Source of the DNA: Pseudanabaena sp. FACHB-1998
GTDB lineage: Bacteria > Cyanobacteriota > Cyanobacteriia > Pseudanabaenales > Pseudanabaenaceae
DNA: 64,000 bases
Direction: 5' to 3'
NCBI RefSeq assembly: GCF_014696355.1
Contig: NZ_JACJQA010000006.1
Location: 124,001-188,000 of the forward strand
A model generated the notes under the pieces. It was not told the origin of the DNA and made no database searches. It saw only the letters and a program-made list of their open reading frames with translations. Positions 1-7,356 of this stretch are shown piece by piece (the stretch's first letter is position 1; each line of letters starts with the position of its first letter). The translations under genes and the position numbers were made by a program.

Positions 1-76
1 TTTTTGAAAGTGTTGCGAAGCAACACTTTCAAAAATTCTCTTGGTGAAAAAAGCTTGCTTCGCAAGTTTTTTTATA
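1..76. repeat. two adjacent palindromic hairpins
   Basis: Bases 1-35 form a perfect hairpin with 16-base arms (TTTTTGAAAGTGTTGC and its complement) and a GAA loop. Bases 47-73 form a second hairpin with a one-base bulge. The GTGTTGCxxxGCAACAC core is close to hairpins at 4331 and 27505. They could terminate transcription of a gene left of the window or be dispersed repeat elements. Confidence 0.8.
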
Positions 77-260
77 TATCGAGGTTTTAAGAAAACCCCA
101 AGCGCTGTAAGTTAGTTTTTAACTTTTAATAACTTTCTGTATCTTTTACTACTAAACATATTCAATATATTAATTCCATGACATACTTCTATTTAGTAAC
201 CGTAAAAGCGCTGTAAGGCTTGACAACAGTAATTACTTGATTAAAAGAAGAGATAACGCC

Positions 261-497
261 ATGAAAAATGCAACCCACACCAAATCACCAACTACCAGAA
301 ATCTTAGACGCAACTCTTCTCCTCAATGTTTAGTGCCTATGCCTTCGACTTGGGTACATTTGCTAGAGCCTCCCACTAAAAGCTGTTACGACGAAGCTTT
401 GCTAATGTGTCAATATCCTGATGGTCATTGGGCAGCATGGATTCCTGATTTTGGCGAAATCAAGTTGCATTCAGGTCAATTTTGCCGCTTAAGCTAG
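261..497 (+). CDS. small conserved cyanobacterial protein (78 aa), function unknown
   Basis: The protein has a charged, low-complexity N-terminus (residues 1-25). A better-defined C-terminal half follows, reading YDEALLMCQYPDGHWAAWIP and then DFGEIKLHSGQFC. From memory, similar short proteins with an EALL-C-x-W-x-AWIPDxGE-x-L pattern occur in many cyanobacteria; none has a function I know. I chose the ATG at 261 because it follows a purine-rich stretch. An in-frame TTG at 237 would add eight residues. A long palindrome follows 15 bases after the stop and could end transcription. The gene stands alone and does not look part of the glycan cluster downstream. Confidence 0.55.
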   Translation: MKNATHTKSPTTRNLRRNSSPQCLVPMPSTWVHLLEPPTKSCYDEALLMCQYPDGHWAAWIPDFGEIKLHSGQFCRLS

Positions 498-512
498 TCT
501 TGCCAGAACTCA

Positions 513-567
513 AACCCCAAAAAGCGAATGGCGGCGCTTCGCGCCGCCATTCGCTTTTTGGGGTTTA
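513..567. repeat. long palindromic hairpin, GC-cored
   Basis: Arms of 26 bases (AAACCCCAAAAAGCGAATGG then CGGCGC) flank a short loop. The CGGCGCTTCGCGCCG core recurs in many intergenic hairpins of this window. It may terminate transcription of the small gene at 261. Confidence 0.85.
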
Positions 568-754
568 ATGCAAGTAACTATAGCTACAATTGGATGTACC
601 AAAAAAACTCATTCTAGAGAAATGAATTTTTTGGTGCATGTAATCGTTCAACTTGACATTAGCTATACAATATTTGCCATCGTATTTTGTAAATTAAAAG
701 TTTATTTCTGGAAAAAGCCTCAAGTTTCTAGAAATATGGAGTATGGATTAGAAA

Positions 755-1912
755 ATGTCTAGAAATCACACTATTCATCTTTGGATTCCCGAACTTTTCT
801 CATCCAAAGGTGGAATACAGGTTTTTTCGGGGTTTTTCTTACAGGCTATCCACAATATATATCCCCATAGCAAGATAGGCGTTGTCCTGAAAAATGATTT
901 AGAGAATTTAGTTAGACAAAATCGCGATCGCCTAGGTGACACTTCTAATATCCAAATTTACTGCACAGGGAAAACTCCCTCATTTCTAAAAACTCTAGTT
1001 TTTTCCCTGAAATTAATTAGCTTAGCGATCGCCCAAAAACCAGACTTAGTGATCATGACGCATCTAAATTTTGCGCCGATCGCTTGGTTTTTAAAAAATA
1101 TTCTCGGCACAAAATATATTGCGATCGCTCATGGTGTAGAAGCTTGGGACATTCAAAGCTCAATCCTCAAAAAGTCGCTACATGGTGCGGATCGCATCTT
1201 TGCAGTCAGTGAGTTTACGCGCGATCGCCTCTGCCAAGAGCAAGGCTTATCACCAGCCAAAATTGAAATTTTACATAATACTTTCGATGCCGATGCTTGG
1301 AAAATTGCGCCTAAACCCCAGCACTTGTTAACAAAATATGGACTAAGAGCCGAACAAAAAATCATTCTTACCGTATCGCGCCTAGTTGCTTCCGAACAAT
1401 ACAAAGGCTATGACCGCTTACTAGAAGCTTTACCCATGATTCGCCAACATATCCCTGATGTGCATTATGTAATCGTCGGTAAAGGTAGCGATCGCGATCG
1501 GATTGAAAAAATAATTCAGCAAAATAATTTACAGGATTATGTGACCTTAGTGGGCTTTGTTCCCGATGAGGATTTGTGCGACTACTACAATCTCTGCGAT
1601 TTATTCGCCATGCCCAGCAAAAGGGAAGGATTTGGCATCGTCTACTTAGAAGCTTTTGCCTGTGGAAAACCAACGTTGGGAGGTTGTTTAGATGGGGCGG
1701 TAGATGCTCTCTGTCATGGAGCTTTAGGGGTGTTAATCAACCCAGATGACCCTCAAGAAATATCCGAAGCAATTATAAAAATTTTAAAAAAAGAAAATGA
1801 TAATCAACTAATTTATCAGCCCAATTTATTACGACAAAAAGCGATTTCTACCTTCGGATTTGAGAAATTTCAACAAACAATAGCTAATTATCTATCCAAA
1901 ATATTGAACTGA
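755..1912 (+). CDS. glycosyltransferase family 4 (GT-B fold)
   Basis: Predicted retaining glycosyltransferase that moves a sugar from a nucleotide-sugar donor onto a glycan or lipid-linked acceptor at the cytoplasmic face of the membrane. The N-terminal half starts with a GGIQVFSGFF stretch typical of the acceptor domain. The C-terminal half carries GKGSDRDRI and the EX7E-type signature EGFGIVYLEAFACGKP (about residues 290-306), where the glutamates contact the donor. The length of 385 aa is normal. The ATG at 755 has GGAG about 14 bases upstream. With the asparagine synthase-like enzyme, a second GT4, a methyltransferase and a GT2 downstream it forms an exopolysaccharide or O-chain type segment. 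The sugar specificity cannot be read from sequence. Confidence 0.85.
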   Translation: MSRNHTIHLWIPELFSSKGGIQVFSGFFLQAIHNIYPHSKIGVVLKNDLENLVRQNRDRLGDTSNIQIYCTGKTPSFLKTLVFSLKLISLAIAQKPDLVIMTHLNFAPIAWFLKNILGTKYIAIAHGVEAWDIQSSILKKSLHGADRIFAVSEFTRDRLCQEQGLSPAKIEILHNTFDADAWKIAPKPQHLLTKYGLRAEQKIILTVSRLVASEQYKGYDRLLEALPMIRQHIPDVHYVIVGKGSDRDRIEKIIQQNNLQDYVTLVGFVPDEDLCDYYNLCDLFAMPSKREGFGIVYLEAFACGKPTLGGCLDGAVDALCHGALGVLINPDDPQEISEAIIKILKKENDNQLIYQPNLLRQKAISTFGFEKFQQTIANYLSKILN

Positions 1913-2467
1913 ACAGTGGATATCAATGGATACTCCTTCCCCTCTCAAAGAATAGATCTTATTCACTTTACAAGCCCTACTTTATAGGTTAGTAAGAGAG
2001 TACAAATTATAGCCATAATTAAAATCATTCTTCATTTAGAAAGCGTCAAGCTCTATAAATATCAAAATCGGTTTCATAATGAAAATAGTTGATATAGCAT
2101 TCCTAAAGGATTTCAGAGTGCGCCTCTTCGGGACGCACGCTCTCAAATTCTTTAATTTCACAAATAAAATAGAGTTGCTGTATTAAGATTTTTTCTAAGT
2201 AAATGCATAGGATACAGAGTGAATCCATTTTAATAAGGTAGGCTTAATTTAAATAATCAAAATATCTGCTATATGTACTATTCAATAAATTTGAATTACG
2301 TTGTTAAATATAAAAATTATGAAATCAGGAAATGCTTAGTCTATTCAACTAAATCTCATTTTTACTTGGGGGAAGCCTATTTTTTCTAGGCAATATTTAT
2401 AAATTATTTGCCATAAATTTTTGTCCATACCTACAAAGTCAGTTATTGCTACGAAAAGGAGAAAAGA
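1913..2467. other. 555-bp intergenic region with one dispersed hairpin element
   Basis: AT-rich spacer between the first GT4 gene and asnB. I see no convincing gene. It holds the hairpin element at 2093-2184. The promoter of asnB should lie in its right part, but no consensus-quality box stands out. Confidence 0.6.
2093..2184. repeat. MITE-like element, TATAGCA...CCTAAAGG family, copy 1
   Basis: Runs from TATAGCATTCCTAAAGGATT to AGAGTTGCTGTATT with an internal hairpin (CAGAGTGCG...CGCACGCTCTC). It matches 9833-9921 along its length: same CCTAAAGGATTT left part, same AATAAAATAG right part, and TATAGC-type imperfect terminal inverted repeats, but a different loop core. Confidence 0.75.
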
Positions 2468-4303
2468 ATGTGTGGAATAGCTGGAATATTAACTAATAAT
2501 TCTCAAATTGGCCTTGAAAAATACGTTCAACTTATGCAAACAGCCATTAATCATCGGGGTCCCGATGATCGTGGTATTTATCTATCTAGCGATCGCACGG
2601 TGGCGATCGCCCATACCCGACTGGCGATTCTCGATCTCAGCGAAAATGGACATCAGCCGATGCACATTGATAATCAACGCTATTGGATTACATTTAATGG
2701 AGAAATATATAACTTTCTAGAACTAATGGCGCATCTAAAAAATGAAGGAGAAACATTTTTTTCCCATACTGATACCGAGGTGATTCTCAAGTTATATGCT
2801 AAGTATGGCGAAGATTGTTTGAGTCTCATGCGGGGGATGTTTGCCTTTGCCATTTGGGATGATCTAAAAAAAGAATGTTTTATTGCTCGTGATCCACTCG
2901 GTATTAAACCCCTCTACTATTCCTATCAAAATTCCACTCTCATATTTGCCTCAGAAATTAGATCGGTTCTCTCTACGGGGCTTATTCCTAAGCAATTAAG
3001 TGCTATTGGTTTATATAGCTATTTAATTAACGGCTCTATTTCCGAACCTTATACCATCATCGAAGGCATTCAATCTTTAGAAGCGGGATGTTGGCTCAAA
3101 TGGAAAGATGGAAATATTCAAAAGCATCAATATTGGGAAATCAACTTTCCATCCCAGAATAATAGCTCGGCAATCACTAAAGATGAGGCAATCCTTAAAA
3201 CTAGAAATGCTTTATTTGATAGTGTAAAGCACCATTTCATTAGTGATGTTCCCGTCGGCGTATTTCTAAGCGGCGGTATTGATTCCACGGCAATTGTGGC
3301 GATCGCGAGACAGTTAGGGAATACCGACCTCCGCACCTACTCCATCGTATTTAATGAAGAAAAATGGAACGAGGGACCAATTGCGCGTCAAGTTGCCAAG
3401 GATTTTGGGACTCTCCATACTGAATATTTACTTACACCTGAGGTTGGCAAAAAACTATTGCCTGAATATTGGAAAACGCTCGATCAGCCAACTATTGATG
3501 GCTTAAATACTTTCTGTGTGTCCCAAATTGCCCATCAACATGGCATGAAAGTTGTGCTGTCTGGGCTAGGTAGTGATGAAATATTTGGAGGTTATGACAC
3601 ATTCCAGAAGGTTCCCAGTATTTTCCAGCAGCGCCACTCTTTTTCTTTCTTTGATGCGATTTCTAAGATCACTGGTAAGAGAATAGAAAAATTATATAGA
3701 TCGCCTAAATATCGAAGACTGGGAGCTTTTCTTGCTAAAGAAAATTCCATTAAAAATTCCTATGGGCTTGCGCGAGGAGTCTTTTCAGACTGGGAAGCAA
3801 TGCAACTAGTACAGTTTTATCTTGGCGAAGATCTAGGCGATCGCCTACAAAGCGAAATCACTAATTTCTCAGCGATAAATAACTATAGCTCCCTAAGTTT
3901 TCCTACCCCCGAAGATGAGGTTTCCTATCTGGAGCTGAGTCGTTATATGCGAAATCAACTTCTACGGGATAGTGATGTGATGAGCATGAAATGGGGCTTA
4001 GAATTACGTGTACCTTTTGTAGATAGTCATTTATTTAAAGAAGTTAGTCAGATCCCCGCTTCGCAACGTCTCCAAAAAAGCAAACTTCTATTAACTAGCG
4101 CTATTCCAGAAATTCCCGCATACATTACCAATCGCCGAAAACGTGGATTTACATTCCCCTTTGAGAAGTGGATTAGTGAGGATTGGGGTGATTACACAAT
4201 GGATATTAAAGTCCCTCGTCAGATCCCGTTAACCCGTAAGCAATGGTATAGACGTTGGAGCCTCGTAGTTCTCCAAAATTGGTGGCAAACAATTTCCGCT
4301 TAG
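2468..4303 (+). CDS. asnB: asparagine synthase (glutamine-hydrolysing), AsnB family
   Basis: Transfers ammonia from glutamine to an acyl-adenylated substrate, classically aspartate to asparagine. MCGIAGI at the N-terminus puts the catalytic cysteine at residue 2 after Met removal, and NHRGPDDRG follows in the class II glutamine amidotransferase domain (about 1-190). The synthetase domain carries the ATP-binding PP-loop FLSGGIDST near residue 267. A good Shine-Dalgarno (AAAAGGAGAAAAG) precedes the ATG. The length of 611 aa is that of the family. Lying among glycosyltransferases, it may be one of the AsnB paralogues found in polysaccharide clusters that amidate a sugar acid rather than the housekeeping enzyme; sequence alone does not decide. 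Confidence 0.88.
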   Translation: MCGIAGILTNNSQIGLEKYVQLMQTAINHRGPDDRGIYLSSDRTVAIAHTRLAILDLSENGHQPMHIDNQRYWITFNGEIYNFLELMAHLKNEGETFFSHTDTEVILKLYAKYGEDCLSLMRGMFAFAIWDDLKKECFIARDPLGIKPLYYSYQNSTLIFASEIRSVLSTGLIPKQLSAIGLYSYLINGSISEPYTIIEGIQSLEAGCWLKWKDGNIQKHQYWEINFPSQNNSSAITKDEAILKTRNALFDSVKHHFISDVPVGVFLSGGIDSTAIVAIARQLGNTDLRTYSIVFNEEKWNEGPIARQVAKDFGTLHTEYLLTPEVGKKLLPEYWKTLDQPTIDGLNTFCVSQIAHQHGMKVVLSGLGSDEIFGGYDTFQKVPSIFQQRHSFSFFDAISKITGKRIEKLYRSPKYRRLGAFLAKENSIKNSYGLARGVFSDWEAMQLVQFYLGEDLGDRLQSEITNFSAINNYSSLSFPTPEDEVSYLELSRYMRNQLLRDSDVMSMKWGLELRVPFVDSHLFKEVSQIPASQRLQKSKLLLTSAIPEIPAYITNRRKRGFTFPFEKWISEDWGDYTMDIKVPRQIPLTRKQWYRRWSLVVLQNWWQTISA

Positions 4304-4330
4304 TTACAGTGATTTGCGCTCAAGTCTAAA

Positions 4331-4383
4331 CCAAGAAATTTTTTGAAAGTCTTGCTTTGCAAGACTTTCAAAAAATTTCTTGG
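4331..4383. repeat. palindromic hairpin between asnB and GT4
   Basis: Arms of about 25 bases around a TTT loop (CCAAGAAATTTTTTGAAAGT then CTTGC). It is related to the hairpins at 1-35 and 27505-27556. It lies 28 bases after the asnB stop and may attenuate transcription into the next gene. Confidence 0.8.
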
Positions 4384-4444
4384 GGGGGCTTTTGCTATAG
4401 TGTATCTTTATGGCTATTGCCTAATTCCTAGCTAATAATTTTCC

Positions 4445-5641
4445 ATGAAAGTTCTGCACGTTATTCCCTCTATAGCAGCAGTGCGCGGAGGTCCTAGTCA
4501 AGCCATCATTGAAATGGTGCGTGCTTTGCGATCGCAGGGTATTGATGCAGAGATTGCCACAACCAATGACAATGGCAAAGAACTTTTAGATGTACCTCTG
4601 TATCAACTTACAGATCAACTAGAGGAATATGCAAAGGTTCCTATTCGCTTTTTTCCACGCTTCTCGCCTGATATCAATGCAGTGCGAGAGTTTGCTTTTT
4701 CAGGAGCTTTGACCAGTTGGCTCTGGCAACATATTAAGGACTACGATTTAGTCCATGTTCATGCAATTTTTTCCTATGCGTCAACGATCGCGATGGCGAT
4801 CGCTCGGCTCAAAGGTGTTCCTTACATCAATCGTCCTCTCGGACAGCTTTGTGAATGGTCTTTACAACAGAGTAAGCAGCGGAAACAAATCTATCTCAAT
4901 ATAATCGAACGATCAAATCTATTGCAGAGTAAATGTCTCCATTTTACTGCCGAACAGGAAAGAATAGAATTTACCCAGTTAGGATTAAATATTGATAATT
5001 TTGTGCTGCCGCATGGAGTGCATATTCCCGATTTGATTCCTAACGCTCAAGAAAAACTTCATCAAATACTTCAAATTCCCAGTCATATTCCTGTCATCTT
5101 ATTTATGTCAAGGCTACATCCTAAAAAGGGTTTAGAATATCTCATCCCTGCGCTGGGCAAATTAAAGGAGCATAGTTTTGCATTAGCGATCGCAGGTAGC
5201 GGCGATCGTGATTATGTTCATCAAATCAAAGTCCTCTTAGAAACTCACGGTATCAGCGATCGCACTCATTTATTAGGCTTTGTAAAAGGCGAAACTAAAT
5301 ATCTTTATTTGCAAGGTGCGGATCTGTTTGCGCTCACATCCCATTCCGAGAATTTTGGCATTGCCGCGATCGAGGCTTTGGCGGCAGGTACACCTGTTCT
5401 CATTACCGATGGCGTGGCGATCGCGCCCATGGTCAAAGAACAGGCGATCGGCTATGTGACTCAACTAGATATCCAAGCGATCGCTACCACATTACAAATT
5501 TTCTTCCAAAACTTTGAGCAAAGCTCAACTCAACAACGAATAAATAGACAAAAAATTAGAAAAATAATCTCTGAAAATTACAGTTGGGAATCCATCAGCG
5601 CACAACTTGCTACAATTTACCAAGACACTATTAGAGTTTAG
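4445..5641 (+). CDS. glycosyltransferase family 4 (GT-B fold)
   Basis: A second GT4 enzyme, 398 aa. The N-terminus VIPSIAAVRGGPSQAIIEMV is the glycine-rich acceptor-domain start seen in WcaI/ExoY-cluster glycosyltransferases. The donor domain starts near SRLHPKKGLEYL and contains HSENFGIAAIEALAAGTPVL, the EX7E-type site, at about residues 300-320. It is co-directional with asnB and only 13 bases before the methyltransferase start, so the two are probably co-transcribed. The role is predicted to be sugar addition to a surface polysaccharide; the donor sugar is unknown. Confidence 0.85.
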   Translation: MKVLHVIPSIAAVRGGPSQAIIEMVRALRSQGIDAEIATTNDNGKELLDVPLYQLTDQLEEYAKVPIRFFPRFSPDINAVREFAFSGALTSWLWQHIKDYDLVHVHAIFSYASTIAMAIARLKGVPYINRPLGQLCEWSLQQSKQRKQIYLNIIERSNLLQSKCLHFTAEQERIEFTQLGLNIDNFVLPHGVHIPDLIPNAQEKLHQILQIPSHIPVILFMSRLHPKKGLEYLIPALGKLKEHSFALAIAGSGDRDYVHQIKVLLETHGISDRTHLLGFVKGETKYLYLQGADLFALTSHSENFGIAAIEALAAGTPVLITDGVAIAPMVKEQAIGYVTQLDIQAIATTLQIFFQNFEQSSTQQRINRQKIRKIISENYSWESISAQLATIYQDTIRV

Positions 5642-5654
5642 AAAGATAATATCT

Positions 5655-6299
5655 ATGTCTACTAAAAATTCTACTTACGAATATGCCTACACAACTAACG
5701 ATTCGGGGCATCACCATCAATACTTACTCCCTACTTTGCTTAGTTTACTAAGCGAGATTAAACAGGAGAAAAACTACAAATTACGAGTTTTAGATATTGG
5801 TTGTGGAAACGGTAGTCTTAGTAACTTGTTGGCTAAACAAGGATATGAAGTCGTCGGAATTGAAGATTCAATCTCTGGCATTGCTGCTGCTACTAAAAGT
5901 TTCCCAGAATGCAAATTTATTAATGCTAGTGTATATGATATTCCTTACGCGAAGCTAGAAGGAGAATTTGACGTTGTAATATCAACCGAAGTAATTGAAC
6001 ATTTAATGTATCCAAGAGAGTTAGTTAAATCTGCTAAACGATGTCTTAAACCCAATGGTAGATTAATTCTGACCACTCCCTATCATGGATATATTAAAAA
6101 TTTAATTCTTGCTTTAACAGGAAAAATGGATAATCATTTTACTGCTTTATGGGATGGAGGGCATGTTAAGTTTTTTTCTGTTAAAACTTTGTCCCAAATT
6201 CTTACTGAAGAAGATTTTAGGTCTTTAAAATTTACTTTTGTTGGTCGATTTAGCTATCTATGGAAGTCGATGATAGTCTCCGCAAAATTAGGAGATTAA
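5655..6299 (+). CDS. class I SAM-dependent methyltransferase
   Basis: A 214-aa methyltransferase with the SAM-binding motif I VLDIGCGNGSLSNLLAKQG near residues 48-66, an acidic motif II (VVGIEDS) and DVVISTEVIEHL, the usual motif after strand 4. The open frame extends upstream into the preceding glycosyltransferase, but ATG 5655 (MSTKNSTYEY) follows a purine-rich AGAAAGATAA and avoids a 35-base overlap. The family is typical of glycan clusters, where it methylates sugars; it could equally act on a small molecule. Confidence 0.8.
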   Translation: MSTKNSTYEYAYTTNDSGHHHQYLLPTLLSLLSEIKQEKNYKLRVLDIGCGNGSLSNLLAKQGYEVVGIEDSISGIAAATKSFPECKFINASVYDIPYAKLEGEFDVVISTEVIEHLMYPRELVKSAKRCLKPNGRLILTTPYHGYIKNLILALTGKMDNHFTALWDGGHVKFFSVKTLSQILTEEDFRSLKFTFVGRFSYLWKSMIVSAKLGD

Positions 6300-6417
6300 G
6301 AATATATATTACTGCCAAATAAGTTGTGAAAACTATAGACCTCTTTTTCTGTACTTTTATATCTTGACTGGATCGAGCTACAGATATCAAAAAAAGAAAT
6401 TAGAAATTAGTTCATAG

Positions 6418-7200
6418 ATGCTAGATAACATAACGCCATTAATTCTTACCTATAATGAGGAGCCTAATATTGGGCGAACCTTAGAACATTTAACTTGGGC
6501 TAAACGAATTGTTGTAATTGATAGTTTTAGCGAAGATATAACTCTCGAAATATTACATAAATATCCTCAAGTAGAAGTTTTTCAACGACAGTTTGATACA
6601 CATACTAATCAATGGAATTATGGGCTAGAGCAGGTTAAAACCGAATGGGTGTTATCCCTAGATGCGGACTACGTTTTACCCGAAGAAATGGTTAGAGAAA
6701 TACAGGAAACTCTGAAACATAAATCTTCAGAGTTTATTGATGGATATTTTGCAGGTTTTCATTATTGTGTATTTGGGAAGCCTTTAAGAGCAACTATTCT
6801 CCCTCCGCGCCAAGTTCTATTTCGGAAGCATAAATCTACCTATGTGGATGACGGACACACACAACTGTTACAAGTTAGCGGCAACTCTGGGAAACTGAAG
6901 TCCTGTATTAACCATGACGATCGCAAGTCTCTAAGTCGTTGGTTGTGGGCGCAAGATCGTTATATGAAGATTGAATCTAAAAAACTATTGAGTTTACCAA
7001 CCGAGCAGTTAAGTTTTGGCGATCGCCTTCGTAAAAAGAAGGTAATCGCACCAATAGTGATTTTGCTCTACTGCTTGATTTTGAAGGGTGGTATTTTAGA
7101 CGGATGGGCTGGTTGGTATTATGCTTGGCAAAGAATGCTAGCTGAGATTTTGCTAGCTATTCGCTTGATTGAACTAGAAAGAGAAATATCTTCTAAATAG
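6418..7200 (+). CDS. glycosyltransferase family 2 (GT-A fold)
   Basis: A 260-aa inverting glycosyltransferase of the WaaE/KdtX-like type. It starts with PLILTYNEEPNIGRTLEHL, followed by VVIDSFSEDITLE (nucleotide binding) and SLDADYVLPEE, which contains the metal-binding DxD. A hydrophobic stretch at about 210-225 suggests membrane association. It closes the co-directional glycan segment that starts at 755. A 118-base gap separates it from the methyltransferase. Confidence 0.83.
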   Translation: MLDNITPLILTYNEEPNIGRTLEHLTWAKRIVVIDSFSEDITLEILHKYPQVEVFQRQFDTHTNQWNYGLEQVKTEWVLSLDADYVLPEEMVREIQETLKHKSSEFIDGYFAGFHYCVFGKPLRATILPPRQVLFRKHKSTYVDDGHTQLLQVSGNSGKLKSCINHDDRKSLSRWLWAQDRYMKIESKKLLSLPTEQLSFGDRLRKKKVIAPIVILLYCLILKGGILDGWAGWYYAWQRMLAEILLAIRLIELEREISSK

Positions 7201-7214
7201 GCTTTTGCAGTAAA

Positions 7215-7320
7215 TATAGCAAAGCAAAAGTTAGTTAGTACAAACCAAAACCCAAAAAGCGAGTCGCGCCGCGACTCGCTTTTTGGGTTTTATGTCCTAA
7301 GCAAAACTTACATTGCTATA
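7215..7320. repeat. MITE-like element, TATAGCAA family, copy 1
   Basis: Starts TATAGCAAAGCAAAAG and ends CTTACATTGCTATA, imperfect terminal inverted repeats. It contains a perfect hairpin (AACCCAAAAAGCGAGTCGCG and complement, 7247-7291). Left flank, hairpin stem and the TGTCCTAAGCAAAACTTACA flank recur in inverted orientation at 41403-41518. Confidence 0.8.
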
Positions 7321-7356
7321 GGTAGAGGTGGGCGGCGGAGCCGCCCACCTCTACCT
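7320..7356. repeat. hairpin overlapping the stop codon of the histidine kinase gene
   Basis: AGGTAGAGGTGGGCGGC pairs with its complement around a short loop. The right arm covers the stop codon and the final arginine codon of the minus-strand kinase gene, so it lies at the end of that transcript. Confidence 0.8.

Noticed and set aside
568-762. 64-aa open frame before the first GT4 gene
   Set aside because: No recognisable features, poor codon pattern, overlaps the leader and start of the GT4 gene.
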